A stretch of DNA of 64,000 bases from Actinoallomurus vinaceus (GCF_039542055.1 NZ_BAABHK010000015.1:124001-188000); one strand, 5' to 3'. Positions 17,313-25,224 are shown, counted from the first letter of the stretch. Numbers and translations are program-made. The notes: generated from the sequence alone by a model not told the origin.

Positions 17313-18671
17313 TCAGGCCGTAAGCGCGAGGAATTCGCGGGCGGCTGCGAGGTTCCGATAGGGGACGAGGCGGCTGCGGAAGTCGGCGAGCGCGCCGGAA
17401 GGTCGTGCGGAGTCGACGCCGCCGCTTTGCTCGTAGGCTTGGCGGGCGATATCGCAGGCCTCGTCGATCTGGCCAAGGGTCAAGTGAGCGTCGGCGGCGC
17501 GGGCGAGGAACAAAGCGTTGTCGCGGATATAGCCGTCGGCAGCGTGGTCGGCGGCTCGGGCGTGATCGAAGAACCGCAATGCCTGCCGTGCGTCACCTAG
17601 ATCGAGGGCGCAGGATCCGGCGAGCATTTCGATCTCGGCCTCGGTGACCCAGTAGGCCCACGGCGGGTCGTCATCGCGCCGTCCCTCCGCGAGGGCATCG
17701 CGTGCTTTGTTGAGTTCTCGGGTACAGGCGATGCGACCATAAGGGGCCTTGGACCATGCGCGGGCGGCGCGGGCGTGCAGGATCGAGCGGACAAGTGGCG
17801 TAGAACGATGGCGGAGTTGGTCTTGGGCGGTCTGGACAAGGTTGACGGCGTCTTGTGGATTGCCGACCGAATACGTCTGGATCGCCATGAACGCCAGTAC
17901 ATTCGCGCCGACCGCTCGATCGCCGGCGGTGGCCGACGCGCGTAGGGCGGTGACGTAGTACTTCTGGGCCGCGGCGTGTAGACCTTGATCGAAGTGCAAC
18001 CAGCCGCAAATCCGTCCGGCCTCGCTCAGAGTGGCGAACAGTCGTCGCCCGGTGGCCTGGTCGTAGGAGGTCTCATCGGCGAGTTTGCTGACCAACTGAA
18101 ATTCGGCGATCGCAATAGGGCGTAGGTCCCCGCCGCCGAGGGCGTCGTCCAAGTGCCGCAGGTGATTCAGGCGGCGCTCTAGATGGGTGACCATCGTCAT
18201 ATCCAAGCGGCGCCGTCCAGCGGACGAGGCGGCGGGTACTTGGTCGAGCGATCCGGTCCAGTCTGCGGCGATCGCGGCGAGCGTCGTTCCGGTGGCGATC
18301 AAGAACCCGCGTCGATCCACGGAGCCTCCTCGCGCGGTGGCGGTCATCGACGTCACCGTACCCATGGGTGTCCAGGGTGTGGCAAGAACGGCGTCGTCGC
18401 CGTCGAACGCCAGGCGCAGCCAGTCCGGCCAACTGAGTTCTCGTACCGAGACGGGGGAGACGTTGTGGAGATCGGCCATGGCCAGTTGTGCGGACAACTC
18501 GGGGGCGCAGACACCGGCCTCCCAGCGGGCGACCTTCTCCCGCCGGGTGGCCATTGCTCCGTGGCCGAGCGAGCGGTGGTGGGCGTCCAAACGCCTCAAG
18601 TACTCCGTGGCGGATAGCCCGAGTTGGGCACGTAGCGCTGCCAGTGGGTGGCGGAACGGCGTATCACTCAT
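17313..18671 (-). CDS. XRE-type regulator with TPR-like sensor region
   Basis: About 452 aa from ATG 18671; an upstream in-frame start would add 33 unlikely residues. Residues ~1-75 form a helix-turn-helix domain (LAALRAQLGLSATEYLRRL, ATRREKVARWEAG). A short twin-arginine-like stretch RRGFLIATGTTLAAIAAD follows near residue 120. The remaining ~300 residues are repeated helical pairs (LVQTAQDQLRHRSTPLVRSILHARAARAW, ARQALRFFDHARAADHAADG) of TPR type. This architecture is common in actinobacteria, where it usually regulates development or secondary metabolism; the ligand or partner peptide is unknown. A near-perfect 21-bp palindrome at 18831-18851 lies in its upstream region and is a candidate operator. 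Confidence 0.78.
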   Translation of the reverse strand: MSDTPFRHPLAALRAQLGLSATEYLRRLDAHHRSLGHGAMATRREKVARWEAGVCAPELSAQLAMADLHNVSPVSVRELSWPDWLRLAFDGDDAVLATPWTPMGTVTSMTATARGGSVDRRGFLIATGTTLAAIAADWTGSLDQVPAASSAGRRRLDMTMVTHLERRLNHLRHLDDALGGGDLRPIAIAEFQLVSKLADETSYDQATGRRLFATLSEAGRICGWLHFDQGLHAAAQKYYVTALRASATAGDRAVGANVLAFMAIQTYSVGNPQDAVNLVQTAQDQLRHRSTPLVRSILHARAARAWSKAPYGRIACTRELNKARDALAEGRRDDDPPWAYWVTEAEIEMLAGSCALDLGDARQALRFFDHARAADHAADGYIRDNALFLARAADAHLTLGQIDEACDIARQAYEQSGGVDSARPSGALADFRSRLVPYRNLAAAREFLALTA

Positions 18672-18830
18672 CACGGCCCCCGACGCCGAGACCATTGTTT
18701 GTGCGACCACCGTAGCCGTCTCCATCGCAGGTGAAGGCGCTATTACGAAGGGTCGGCAACACCCAGGCAACGCTCGACCTCTGGCCCCAGATGAGTGTTG
18801 GCTGCTGCCATTGTGACGCTAGAGATTGAT

Positions 18831-18851
18831 TCGATCACAAATAGTGATCGA
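18831..18851. promoter_or_regulatory. 21-bp palindromic operator candidate
   Basis: Perfect 8-bp arms TCGATCAC (18831-18838) and GTGATCGA (18844-18851) flank the spacer AAATA. The site lies in the gap between the leftward XRE-TPR regulator and the rightward ATPase remnant, inside a local AT-rich stretch, and is therefore well placed to control either promoter. Binding by the neighbouring regulator is inferred. Confidence 0.5.
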
Positions 18852-18966
18852 GATCAGAGTGTTGGCAGAGGCGGTGGTTCGACGTGTCAAATCAACCCAA
18901 ACTGGGACGCGCCCGGCTCGTTCCTGGCAGCTGTGATGAGGCGCGCTGCCCAAGGGCGGCGGTCGC

Positions 18967-19326
18967 ATGATGCCGGTCCAAGCGTTCTTCCCCGCCAAGC
19001 AGCACGAGGCGGTGACGCTGGCTGCCACCTCGAATGCCGTTCCGCTGGCCCGGCGGCTCGTCGCTGAAGTGACCCGCCACTGGCGGCTCCCTACCGATCT
19101 CCGGGAGAACGCTGAGTTCATTATGAGCGAGCTCTGGAAATCATCGACTTCCTTTGTCATCGGTGGGACGCCGTTCGCTGCCGCAACGGCGGCAAGCTCG
19201 TCTGGGCCGAACAATGAATGTCGTGAGGACTATGGGCCGCGAGTCGATCACTGCAAGCACTCCCCGATCGAGGAGGGTGATCCGCTGGCTCCTGCGATGC
19301 GCGGACAGTGGGTGGGCAGTCGCTGA
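18967..19326 (+). pseudogene. Remnant of an RsbW-like ATP-binding protein
   Basis: The first ~55 residues (AFFPAKQHEAVTLAATSNAVPLARRLVAEVTRHWRLPTDL split over the start of a HATPase domain, then ENAEFIMSELW) match the N-terminal helices of the small anti-sigma-factor-type ATPases that accompany XRE regulators in actinomycetes. After MSELW the expected N-box (VTNAVRHG-like) is missing and the frame turns into unrelated sequence. A neighbouring frame carries CRNGGKLVWAE, which resembles the following beta strand. A frameshift plus deletion is the simplest reading. The remnant lies divergently from the XRE-TPR gene, its usual partner. Confidence 0.5.
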
Positions 19327-19376
19327 TCGGGGCGAGGTCCTTGCTTAGATGGTCGTAAGTCGCTCTCCGCGAGTCG

Positions 19377-20057
19377 CTATGCCAGCCATTCGGCGGTGGG
19401 CCAGGTTTCGCGGTGCCAGGCGCTGTCCCAGAACATCCATTCGTACTCGGTGGCGCGGAAGAAGGCGCGGGCCATGGCCTCGCGGGTGGCGTCGTCGGTG
19501 GTGGCCGCGAGGCGGTCGGTGATGTTCTTGGCGCGTTCGGTCGATTCGGCGAAGGCCGGGTCGGAGTAGGTCGCGATCCAAGCGCGATAAGGATGGTCCT
19601 CGACACCTGCCGTGTTCTCCAGCAGGGTCGTGCCGACGTCCTGGTAGACCCAGAAGCAGGGGAGTACCGCCGCCGCGAGCACCGGGTACGGGTCGGCGAG
19701 GGCCGTCGCCTGCAGGAACGACGAATAGCCGAGGCAGGTGGGGGAGGTGCCGATGCCCGCGAGGTCGTCGGCGGTCAGGCCGAACTCCTCGATGTAGCCG
19801 GCGTGCAGCGTACGCTCCGCCGCCAGCGCGGCGTGCGCGCTCTCGGCAAAGAAGACCGCGTCCTCGGTGTCGGTGGCCCGCGCGGACGCGAGCGCGAGCG
19901 CCCGGGAGAACGCCTCCAGGTAGCGGGCGTCCTGCACGATGTAGAACGCGAACCGCTCACGGTCGAGCGTGCCGGCGCTGAGGGCGGTGTTGAACGGGTG
20001 CTCGTGGATCGCGCGGATCAGGCGGGCCGAGCGCTTCCACACGTCGTCGCAGAACAT
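19377..20057 (-). CDS. tenA: TenA family aminopyrimidine hydrolase (thiaminase II)
   Basis: 226 aa, the normal TenA length. The protein is all-helical with TenA landmarks: FAFYIVQDARYLEAFSRAL (the family's pyrimidine-binding Asp/Tyr region), YSSFLQATALADPYPVLAAAVLPCFWVYQDVG (the conserved cysteine region and the tyrosines lining the pocket), and a C-terminal Glu in RATEYEWMFWDSAW. TenA proteins release or salvage the pyrimidine moiety of degraded thiamin (HMP) in the cytosol. The assignment is strengthened by a TPP riboswitch directly upstream on the same strand. The gene is alone, with no thiC, thiD or thiE beside it, which suits a salvage role. The start ATG 20057 follows a GAGAGGATC-type ribosome site. 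Confidence 0.9.
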   Translation of the reverse strand: MFCDDVWKRSARLIRAIHEHPFNTALSAGTLDRERFAFYIVQDARYLEAFSRALALASARATDTEDAVFFAESAHAALAAERTLHAGYIEEFGLTADDLAGIGTSPTCLGYSSFLQATALADPYPVLAAAVLPCFWVYQDVGTTLLENTAGVEDHPYRAWIATYSDPAFAESTERAKNITDRLAATTDDATREAMARAFFRATEYEWMFWDSAWHRETWPTAEWLA

Positions 20058-20128
20058 CGGATCCTCTCAGCGGTCACCGGACGGCGAGGAGCGGACGTTC
20101 GAGCAACACCAGGAGAGCTCCGGTCACC

Positions 20129-20214
20129 GGTGACGTCCCTTCGCTAGTCCTAGCTAGATCAGGTTCGACGGGTGTGATCTCAGCCCGGAAAGGCTCCGGG
20201 CACCCCGCGTCACC
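20129..20214 (-). promoter_or_regulatory. TPP riboswitch (THI box) upstream of tenA
   Basis: Read on the minus strand, the conserved TPP aptamer parts appear in order: GGGGTGCCCGG, the GGCTGAGA motif, CACCCGT-GAACCTGATCTAG, and CTAGCGAAGGGA. The P1 helix is a perfect 7-bp pair, CGTCACC (20208-20214 on the plus strand) with GGTGACG (20129-20135). About 70 nt separate the aptamer from the tenA start, which leaves room for an expression platform that hides the ribosome site or terminates transcription. The ligand is established for this class: thiamin pyrophosphate, normally shutting the gene off. Confidence 0.93.
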
Positions 20215-20296
20215 GCCGACCGTAACAACAACCGGCCGGTCATGACCAGCCGTGGCGGCGGCCTCGCGGACCGGGTGTCACGCGGATCGCCGGCGG

Positions 20297-20737
20297 TCAC
20301 GTTCGGACGGTCTGGATCCGCGCGGTCGCGGTCGCCGTGGCGACCGGCCTGCCGTCGGGATCGAGGAGCTCGCTGGCCAGAAAGCAGACGTCCCTGCCGC
20401 GCTGCACGACACGTCCTCGCCCCACCAGCCGCCCGGGGCGGGCGGGCCGAAGGAACTGAACGTGCAGATCCAGGGTTGGCGCGAACTGATCCTCGGGGAG
20501 CGTCGCCACCAGCGCCGGCCCCATGGTGTCATCGAGCATGGCGGCCAGGAACCCGCCCTGGATGACACCGACAGGGTTCGCGAACCGCGCGCTCGCCTGA
20601 AACGCCACCTCGATGGTGCCGCGCTCGGGGTCCAGTTCGACGAGCTCCCAGCCCAGAAGCGACGCGGCGGGCGGCGGGGGAACCCGCCCCGCCAGCACAT
20701 CCCAGAACAACCCTCGTTGGTTCGTCTCGGGCTCCAT
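20297..20737 (-). CDS. PaaI-type hotdog thioesterase
   Basis: 146 aa from ATG 20737. The in-frame extension to 20899 was rejected because it would run through the neighbouring SUKH gene. The hotdog fold is shown by ELDPERGTIEVAFQA, the central helix motif NPVGVIQGGFLAAMLDDTMGPAL (with the N-P-x-G-x-x-x-G-G signature of PaaI enzymes) and DLHVQFLRPARPGRLVGRGRVV. These cytosolic enzymes hydrolyse acyl-CoA thioesters, often phenylacetyl- or medium-chain CoA; the substrate cannot be read here. The gene lies behind the SUKH-1 gene in the same direction with a 59-bp gap. Confidence 0.85.
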   Translation of the reverse strand: MEPETNQRGLFWDVLAGRVPPPPAASLLGWELVELDPERGTIEVAFQASARFANPVGVIQGGFLAAMLDDTMGPALVATLPEDQFAPTLDLHVQFLRPARPGRLVGRGRVVQRGRDVCFLASELLDPDGRPVATATATARIQTVRT

Positions 20738-20796
20738 GCCCGCATTGAACAGGGGCGCACCGACAACCTCGGCGCGACGTCCGAGAGCAGTCGTCC

Positions 20797-21240
20797 TCAG
20801 AGGCCCTTCTTGTACCAGTCGTCGCCATCGGCCCGGCGCTCGAGGTAGTCCTGCAACGACCGGGCGACCCACCTGCGTTCGTCGGTCTCGTGGTCCCACA
20901 CGAACAGGTCATCGGGCCGTCCGGCCGGGACCCGGACGTAGGCGAACCGATCCCCACCACCGTCGTCCGCCATGAACATGAGCTGGCCGAACGACATGTA
21001 CAGCAGGGCGAAGTCCGCGCTCTCCCGGAACTCGGTGTTCTGCTCGATGATCTCCTGAAGCGACCACACCAGCCCGGATCCGTAGTCGGCCCGCACGCCG
21101 TCGGTCTCCCGCAGCAGCCGCCGCAGCTCCTCCGGAACCGGCTGTCCCAATCGCCGCTCGATCTGATCGATGTCCGTGTCGGACGCGGGATCGGCGAACT
21201 CGGCGTCGTCGTACAGCCGCTCGATCAGGTCTCGCCACAT
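20797..21240 (-). CDS. SMI1/KNR4 (SUKH-1) family protein
   Basis: 147 aa. The SUKH-1 pattern is clear: the helix IDQIERRLGQPVPEELRRLLRETDGV, then the strands VWSLQEIIEQN, LMFMADDGGGDRFAYV, DDLFVWDHETDERRWVARSLQDYLERR. SUKH-1 proteins serve as toxin antidotes or as protein-protein adaptors. Here no toxin gene is adjacent, so it may be an orphan immunity gene or have a housekeeping role. The ATG at 21240 is followed by standard codon use. Its neighbours, a thioesterase and a GNAT enzyme, give no functional hint. Confidence 0.82.
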   Translation of the reverse strand: MWRDLIERLYDDAEFADPASDTDIDQIERRLGQPVPEELRRLLRETDGVRADYGSGLVWSLQEIIEQNTEFRESADFALLYMSFGQLMFMADDGGGDRFAYVRVPAGRPDDLFVWDHETDERRWVARSLQDYLERRADGDDWYKKGL

Positions 21241-21280
21241 CCCAGGCTCTCTCGCTGTCCGCAGGAACGTCGATCAGAAC

Positions 21281-21727
21281 CTAGCGTGGCAGCTCGATCC
21301 GGTACTGGATGAAGCCGCGGTTCTCGGCCACCTTGTCGTACAGGCGCCGCGCCGTCGTGTTCGACTCGTGGGTGTGCCAGTACACCCGGGCGCAGTCGTG
21401 GGCCTTGGCCCAGTCGGTTACCGCCGAGATCAGGGCACGTCCCACGCCCAAACCCCGGGCGTCCGGTGCGGTGAACAGGTCCTGCAGGTAGCAGACGTCG
21501 GCGTCGGGTATCGACGTGCTGGCGTGAACGAGGAAGTGCACGATGCCGACGAGCCGGCCGTCCAGCGTCGCGCCGAGGGCGTGCAGGCGCGTGTCCGCCA
21601 GGAACTCGTTCCACGCCCGCTCGTACATCTCCGCGGGTTCCACCCGCTCGTAGAAGTCGATGTAACCGCGGAACAGGTCCTCCCAGGTGTCCCTGTCGGA
21701 CGGAACGAGCTTCCGGATGGTGATCAT
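21281..21727 (-). CDS. GNAT family N-acetyltransferase
   Basis: 148 aa from ATG 21727, which has AGGAGA at ideal spacing. The GNAT core is evident: N-terminal ITIRKLVPSDRDTWEDLF, beta strand GRLVGIVHFLVHAS, the acetyl-CoA pyrophosphate loop DARGLGVGRALI (a Q/R-x-x-G-x-G/A variant) and the C-terminal SNTTARRLYDKV followed by GFIQYRIEL. The overall length and arrangement resemble small single-domain GNAT enzymes that acetylate amino groups of small molecules. The substrate is unknown. The gene ends 40 bp before the SUKH-1 start on the same strand, so they may share a transcript. Confidence 0.88.
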   Translation of the reverse strand: MITIRKLVPSDRDTWEDLFRGYIDFYERVEPAEMYERAWNEFLADTRLHALGATLDGRLVGIVHFLVHASTSIPDADVCYLQDLFTAPDARGLGVGRALISAVTDWAKAHDCARVYWHTHESNTTARRLYDKVAENRGFIQYRIELPR

Positions 21728-22056
21728 CGATGTCTCCTGGCGGGGCGAGCGAGCCGAACGTCGACGGACGCTCCCCACGTACGGGCTGGTCGGCGAGGAC
21801 GGGTTCAGGCATCCGAGCGTAGGGACGAGTGCTCTTCCGGGAGAACGGCCACTTCACGGCGAAAGGGAAGGACCAGTAGCGGCCCCCCGGAGGCCGTCGC
21901 CGGAGGTGGGGCTGTCCGTACGGGCGGATCGGGGGCTGGCGGCAGTGTCCCGGGCGCCGGTGCGGCCGTAGCGTGGGCTGCCGAGCAGAGATCGGGAGCC
22001 GGCGCGTCCACGCTGCCGATCACTGGGTGACGCGGAGGGAACAGGCCGGAGTGTCG
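21728..22056. other. Divergent intergenic region
   Basis: About 330 bp between the leftward GNAT gene and the rightward membrane-protein gene. It must contain both promoters. No palindromic operator, RNA gene or credible small protein was recognised. The open frames crossing it have the composition expected of chance frames in high-GC DNA. Confidence 0.3.
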
Positions 22057-23079
22057 ATGCACCGATTCGGACTCGTCCGAGCGGCGAACGCTGCGGCGTA
22101 CCTGCGGGGATTCGTCCTTTCGGGAATCGCCACCGTGCTCGTGACCCGGGCCTCCCTGGCGCAGGCCGGCTATCCCAAGGTCGGCAGCGGGAATCTGCAC
22201 ATCGCCCACGCCCTGTGGGGTGGCCTGCTGATGGCGGCGGGCGTGGTCATCGCCGTCGTCTTCCTCGGCCGGCCGGCGCGAATGTGGGCCACTGTGGTGG
22301 GCGGCGTGGGCTTCGGCCTGTTCATCGACGAGATCGGCAAGCTGGTCCACAAGACCGGCTACTTCTACCGACCGGCCGCAGGGCTCATCTACCTCACCTT
22401 CACCCTGCTCGCCGTCCTCACCCAGCGGGCGGGCGGACGGACATTGCTCACCCCGCGCGAGCGTACGGTCAACGCCGCCTCCGCGGCGCTGGCCGGGATA
22501 ACGTCAGGGCTGACGCCGGAGGAGCGCCGTGCGGCGGTACGCCTGATCGAGGAGGTGGACGGCGAGGCCCAGGCCGCCCTGCTGCACCTCCTCGCGGCGG
22601 CACCCGACCGGCGGCCCGCCACCCCGCGCCCGGTGCGTACGGCGGTGGCCCGTGCCCGTACCGTCGCCGGGCGGCTGGCCGCGCACCGCATGGTTCTCCG
22701 CGTCGCCGTCTGCTACCTCGTGGCCCAGGGGGCCCTGACCATGGCCGGAGTGATCGCCGATGACGCCATCGTGACTCGTGCCGGAGAACGGGAGACAGGC
22801 GCGGTGGCGGCCGTCGCCTGCTGCGCGGTCGTGTCGACGGTTCTGGGCGCGTACGGCCTGGCGCGGCTGCGCCGCGATCGTACGGCGGCGTTCCGGGTGT
22901 TCAACGCCGTAGTGCTGCTGGACATCCTCGCCGGGCAGGTCTTCAAGTTCACGATCAACCAGTTCGCCGCGTTGTCCGGCCTGGCCATCGACCTGCTCGT
23001 CGCGTGGATCATCGCGACCGAACTCCGCCGCCTCAGGCCCGGCTCTCCTCGTCGCGTCCCTGCCGCGGATCGCCGCTGA
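22057..23079 (+). CDS. Integral membrane protein of unknown function
   Basis: 340 aa from ATG 22057, with GTG 22051 as an alternative. About seven to eight hydrophobic helices are visible, four near the N-terminus (YLRGFVLSGIATVLVT, ALWGGLLMAAGVVIAVVFL, MWATVVGGVGFGLFIDEIG, GLIYLTFTLLAVLTQ). A ~70-residue cytoplasmic loop rich in Arg and Ala follows, then at least four more helices after residue 210. FGLFIDEIGKLVHKTGYFYRP, which places acidic and basic residues inside or near a helix, is the most distinctive motif. I do not recognise the family, and no transporter signature is visible. It converges on the MerR gene with only 4 bp between stops. Confidence 0.75.
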   Translation: MHRFGLVRAANAAAYLRGFVLSGIATVLVTRASLAQAGYPKVGSGNLHIAHALWGGLLMAAGVVIAVVFLGRPARMWATVVGGVGFGLFIDEIGKLVHKTGYFYRPAAGLIYLTFTLLAVLTQRAGGRTLLTPRERTVNAASAALAGITSGLTPEERRAAVRLIEEVDGEAQAALLHLLAAAPDRRPATPRPVRTAVARARTVAGRLAAHRMVLRVAVCYLVAQGALTMAGVIADDAIVTRAGERETGAVAAVACCAVVSTVLGAYGLARLRRDRTAAFRVFNAVVLLDILAGQVFKFTINQFAALSGLAIDLLVAWIIATELRRLRPGSPRRVPAADRR

Positions 23080-23090
23080 CGGGTCAGCGG
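23073..23090. terminator. Short hairpin over two convergent stop codons
   Basis: CCGCTGAC (23073-23080) and GTCAGCGG (23083-23090) are a perfect 8-bp inverted repeat. It covers both the stop of the membrane-protein gene and the stop of the convergent merR-type gene. A shared bidirectional terminator is plausible, although there is no U-tract. Confidence 0.4.
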
Positions 23091-23503
23091 TCGGGAGTCG
23101 GTGACCAGAGGCCGGCGGCGGTGTCGTTGTCGACGTGCCGGCGGTAGACCGTGACCTTGCCGTGGATGACCTCGAGGCTCTCGGCCAGCTCTGCGATCTT
23201 GGCGCGGACGGTGCGCTCGTGCTCCTCGAGCAGGGCCAGCCGCTCTCGCTCGTTGCCGGGGCCGGAGCGTACAAGCTCGGCGAACCGCCTCATCGTGGCG
23301 ATCGACATGCCGGAGTCGCGGAGCCTGTTGCACAGGAGCAGCCACTCGACGTCGGCGGGGTCGTAGATCCGCTGGCCGCCCGCCGACCGGCGGATCGGGC
23401 GGAGAAAGAGACCTTCGCGTTCGAAGAACCGGAGGCCGTGCACGCTGAGCCCGGTCTTGTCCGCGACCTGCCCGATCGACAGCCCTTCCGCATGCCTCGT
23501 CAC
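23084..23503 (-). CDS. MerR family transcriptional regulator
   Basis: 139 aa from GTG 23503. The winged-helix DNA-binding domain begins LSIGQVADKTGLSVHGLRFFEREGLF and continues RSAGGQRIYDPADVEWLLLCNRLRDSGMSIATMRRF, the classical MerR signature. The long antiparallel dimer helix follows (RERLALLEEHERTVRAKIAELAESLEVIHGKVTVYRR). No cysteine pair for metal or iron-sulfur binding is present, so it belongs to the organic-signal branch of the family. It is divergent from an SDR oxidoreductase, and a textbook MerR-type promoter with a 19-bp spacer lies in the gap. Confidence 0.9.
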   Translation of the reverse strand: MTRHAEGLSIGQVADKTGLSVHGLRFFEREGLFLRPIRRSAGGQRIYDPADVEWLLLCNRLRDSGMSIATMRRFAELVRSGPGNERERLALLEEHERTVRAKIAELAESLEVIHGKVTVYRRHVDNDTAAGLWSPTPDR

Positions 23504-23520
23504 GGCACCGAGCGTACAGC

Positions 23521-23551
23521 TTGACCTAGAGAACACTCTAGGTTTTAGCGT
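23521..23551 (+). promoter_or_regulatory. MerR-type promoter with overstretched spacer and operator
   Basis: A -35 box TTGACC (23521-23526) and a -10-like TAGCGT (23546-23551) are separated by 19 bp, the spacing that needs MerR-protein untwisting. Between them lies a perfect inverted repeat CCTAGAG (23525-23531) and CTCTAGG (23536-23542). Transcription would begin about 23558, almost on the ATG at 23560 of the SDR gene, making that message essentially leaderless. Confidence 0.75.
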
Positions 23552-23559
23552 CCTGAGCC

Positions 23560-24516
23560 ATGGCAGCGAAACAGCAGAGGATCGGCAGTGGATTCGGCGC
23601 GCAGAGCACGGCGGAGGAGGTTCTGACCGGGGTCGACCTGTGGGGCCGGACGGCTCTGGTCACCGGTGGGTACTCCGGCCTGGGGCTGGAGACCACTCGC
23701 GCCCTCACCCGGGCGGGAGCGCACGTCATCGTCCCCGCCCGCCGGCGGGCCACGGCGGAGGAGACCCTCCGCGACGTCCCCGGCACCGAGGTCCACGAAC
23801 TCGACCTGGCGGACCTGGAGAGCGTCCGGGTCTTCTCCGGCCGGATCCTGGAGACGGGCCGCACACTCGACATCGTCATCGCCGGCGCGGGCATCATGGC
23901 CTGCCCGGAGACGCGCGTCGGCCCGGCCTGGGAGGCGCACTTCGCGACCAACCACCTTGGCCACTTCGCCCTGGTCAACCGGCTCCGCCCGGCGCTGGCC
24001 CCCGGCCGGGCGAGGGTCGTCTCGGTGTCCTCGGCGGGGCACTTCCTGTCGCCCATCCGCTGGGACGACCTCCACTTCCGCACGGGCTACGACGGGTGGC
24101 TGGCGTACGCGCAGTCGAAGACCGCGAACGCCCTGTTCGCCGTGCATCTCGACACGCTCGGGGCGGCCGACGGGCTGCGATCCTTCGCGGTGCACCCCGG
24201 CAGCATCCTGACTCCGCTGCAGCGGCACGTCCCTCGTGCCGAGCAGATCGCCCAGGGATGGATCGACGCGGAGGGCCGGCCGGCGGCCGGGTTCAAGACT
24301 CCGGCACAGGGGGCCGCGACGGCCATATGGGCGGCGACGTCGCCGCTGCTCGACGCCCACGGTGGGGCGTACTGCCAGGACTGCGACATCGCCGAGCCCG
24401 CCACCACGGACGACATGCTCATCGGCGGTGTCAAGCCCTGGGCGGTCGACGCGGACGAGGCCGCCCGGCTCTGGGAGCTGTCCGCCGAGCTCACCGGCGT
24501 CGACGCGTACTCCTGA
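23560..24516 (+). CDS. Short-chain dehydrogenase/reductase
   Basis: 318 aa, a long SDR resembling retinol-dehydrogenase/WWOX-type enzymes. The Rossmann fold begins ALVTGGYSGLGLETTRAL (TGxxxGxG cofactor motif); the arginines in PARRRATAEE suggest NADP(H). IAGAGIMA replaces the usual NNAG, VVSVSSAGH contributes the catalytic Ser, and YAQSKTANALF the Tyr and Lys. Substrate is unknown. The gene is controlled by the divergent MerR regulator and followed at 6 bp by a PhzF-like gene, so the two enzymes probably form one inducible operon dealing with a small organic compound. Confidence 0.88.
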   Translation: MAAKQQRIGSGFGAQSTAEEVLTGVDLWGRTALVTGGYSGLGLETTRALTRAGAHVIVPARRRATAEETLRDVPGTEVHELDLADLESVRVFSGRILETGRTLDIVIAGAGIMACPETRVGPAWEAHFATNHLGHFALVNRLRPALAPGRARVVSVSSAGHFLSPIRWDDLHFRTGYDGWLAYAQSKTANALFAVHLDTLGAADGLRSFAVHPGSILTPLQRHVPRAEQIAQGWIDAEGRPAAGFKTPAQGAATAIWAATSPLLDAHGGAYCQDCDIAEPATTDDMLIGGVKPWAVDADEAARLWELSAELTGVDAYS

Positions 24517-24522
24517 GGGACG

Positions 24523-25191
24523 GTGTGCTTCACTGCGCGGGTGATCGAGTACGAGGTGCTGCATGTGTTCTGCGGGCCCGACGGCAAGCATGGCAACGAG
24601 CTCGGGGTCGTCCGCGACGGGGCCGCCGTCCCGACCGAGGCCGAGCGCCAGGCCTTCGCGCGGAAGCTCGGCTTCAGCGAGACGGTGTTCGTCGACGACC
24701 CCGAGCGCGGTGTCATCGACATCTATACACCGACGCTGCGGCTGCCGTTCGCGGGATATCCGTGTGTCGGGACGGCATGGCTGCTCGGCCTGCCCGCGCT
24801 GATCACCCCGGCGGGACGCGTCCGGGCCCGCCGTGACGGAGAGTGGGCGTGGATCGAGGCGCGGGCGGAGTGGGCGCTGCCACGCACCCTGCGGCAGTAC
24901 GGTTCGGCCGCCGAGGTCGACGCGCTGCCCGTGCCGCCACCCGGGGAGTGGATCTACGCGTGGGCGTGGCAGGACGAGACGGCCGGGCAGGTGCGGGCGC
25001 GCGCCTTCCCCGGGCGCGATGACGGTATCGCCGAGGACGAGGCGACCGGCGCGGCGGCACTGCTGCTGACCGCCCGCCTCGGCCGCGCCCTGACCATCAC
25101 GCAGGGACGCGGCTCCCAGCTCCTGACGAGACCGGCGCCGGACGGCCTGATCGAGGTGGGTGGCCGCGTTCGCCCCGCCGAGCGGCAGTGA
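24523..25191 (+). CDS. PhzF family epimerase/isomerase-like protein
   Basis: 222 aa, shorter than the usual ~260-300. The diaminopimelate-epimerase-like fold is indicated by VLHVFCGPDGKHGNELGVV, KLGFSETVFVDD, IDIYTPTLRLPFAGYPCVGTAWLL and the second-domain counterpart GIAEDEATGAAALLLTARLG followed by ITQGRGSQLLTRP. These are the GNE-like acidic site and the FAGYP and TGAAA phosphate- or acid-binding loops of PhzF proteins. Catalysis is isomerisation or epimerisation of a small acid; the substrate is not predictable. Start could be GTG 24523 or GTG 24541. It follows the SDR gene and probably shares its MerR-dependent promoter. Confidence 0.83.
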   Translation: MCFTARVIEYEVLHVFCGPDGKHGNELGVVRDGAAVPTEAERQAFARKLGFSETVFVDDPERGVIDIYTPTLRLPFAGYPCVGTAWLLGLPALITPAGRVRARRDGEWAWIEARAEWALPRTLRQYGSAAEVDALPVPPPGEWIYAWAWQDETAGQVRARAFPGRDDGIAEDEATGAAALLLTARLGRALTITQGRGSQLLTRPAPDGLIEVGGRVRPAERQ

Positions 25192-25224
25192 GTTCGACGT
25201 GTGAAACCGCCGCTCCGCCCCAGG

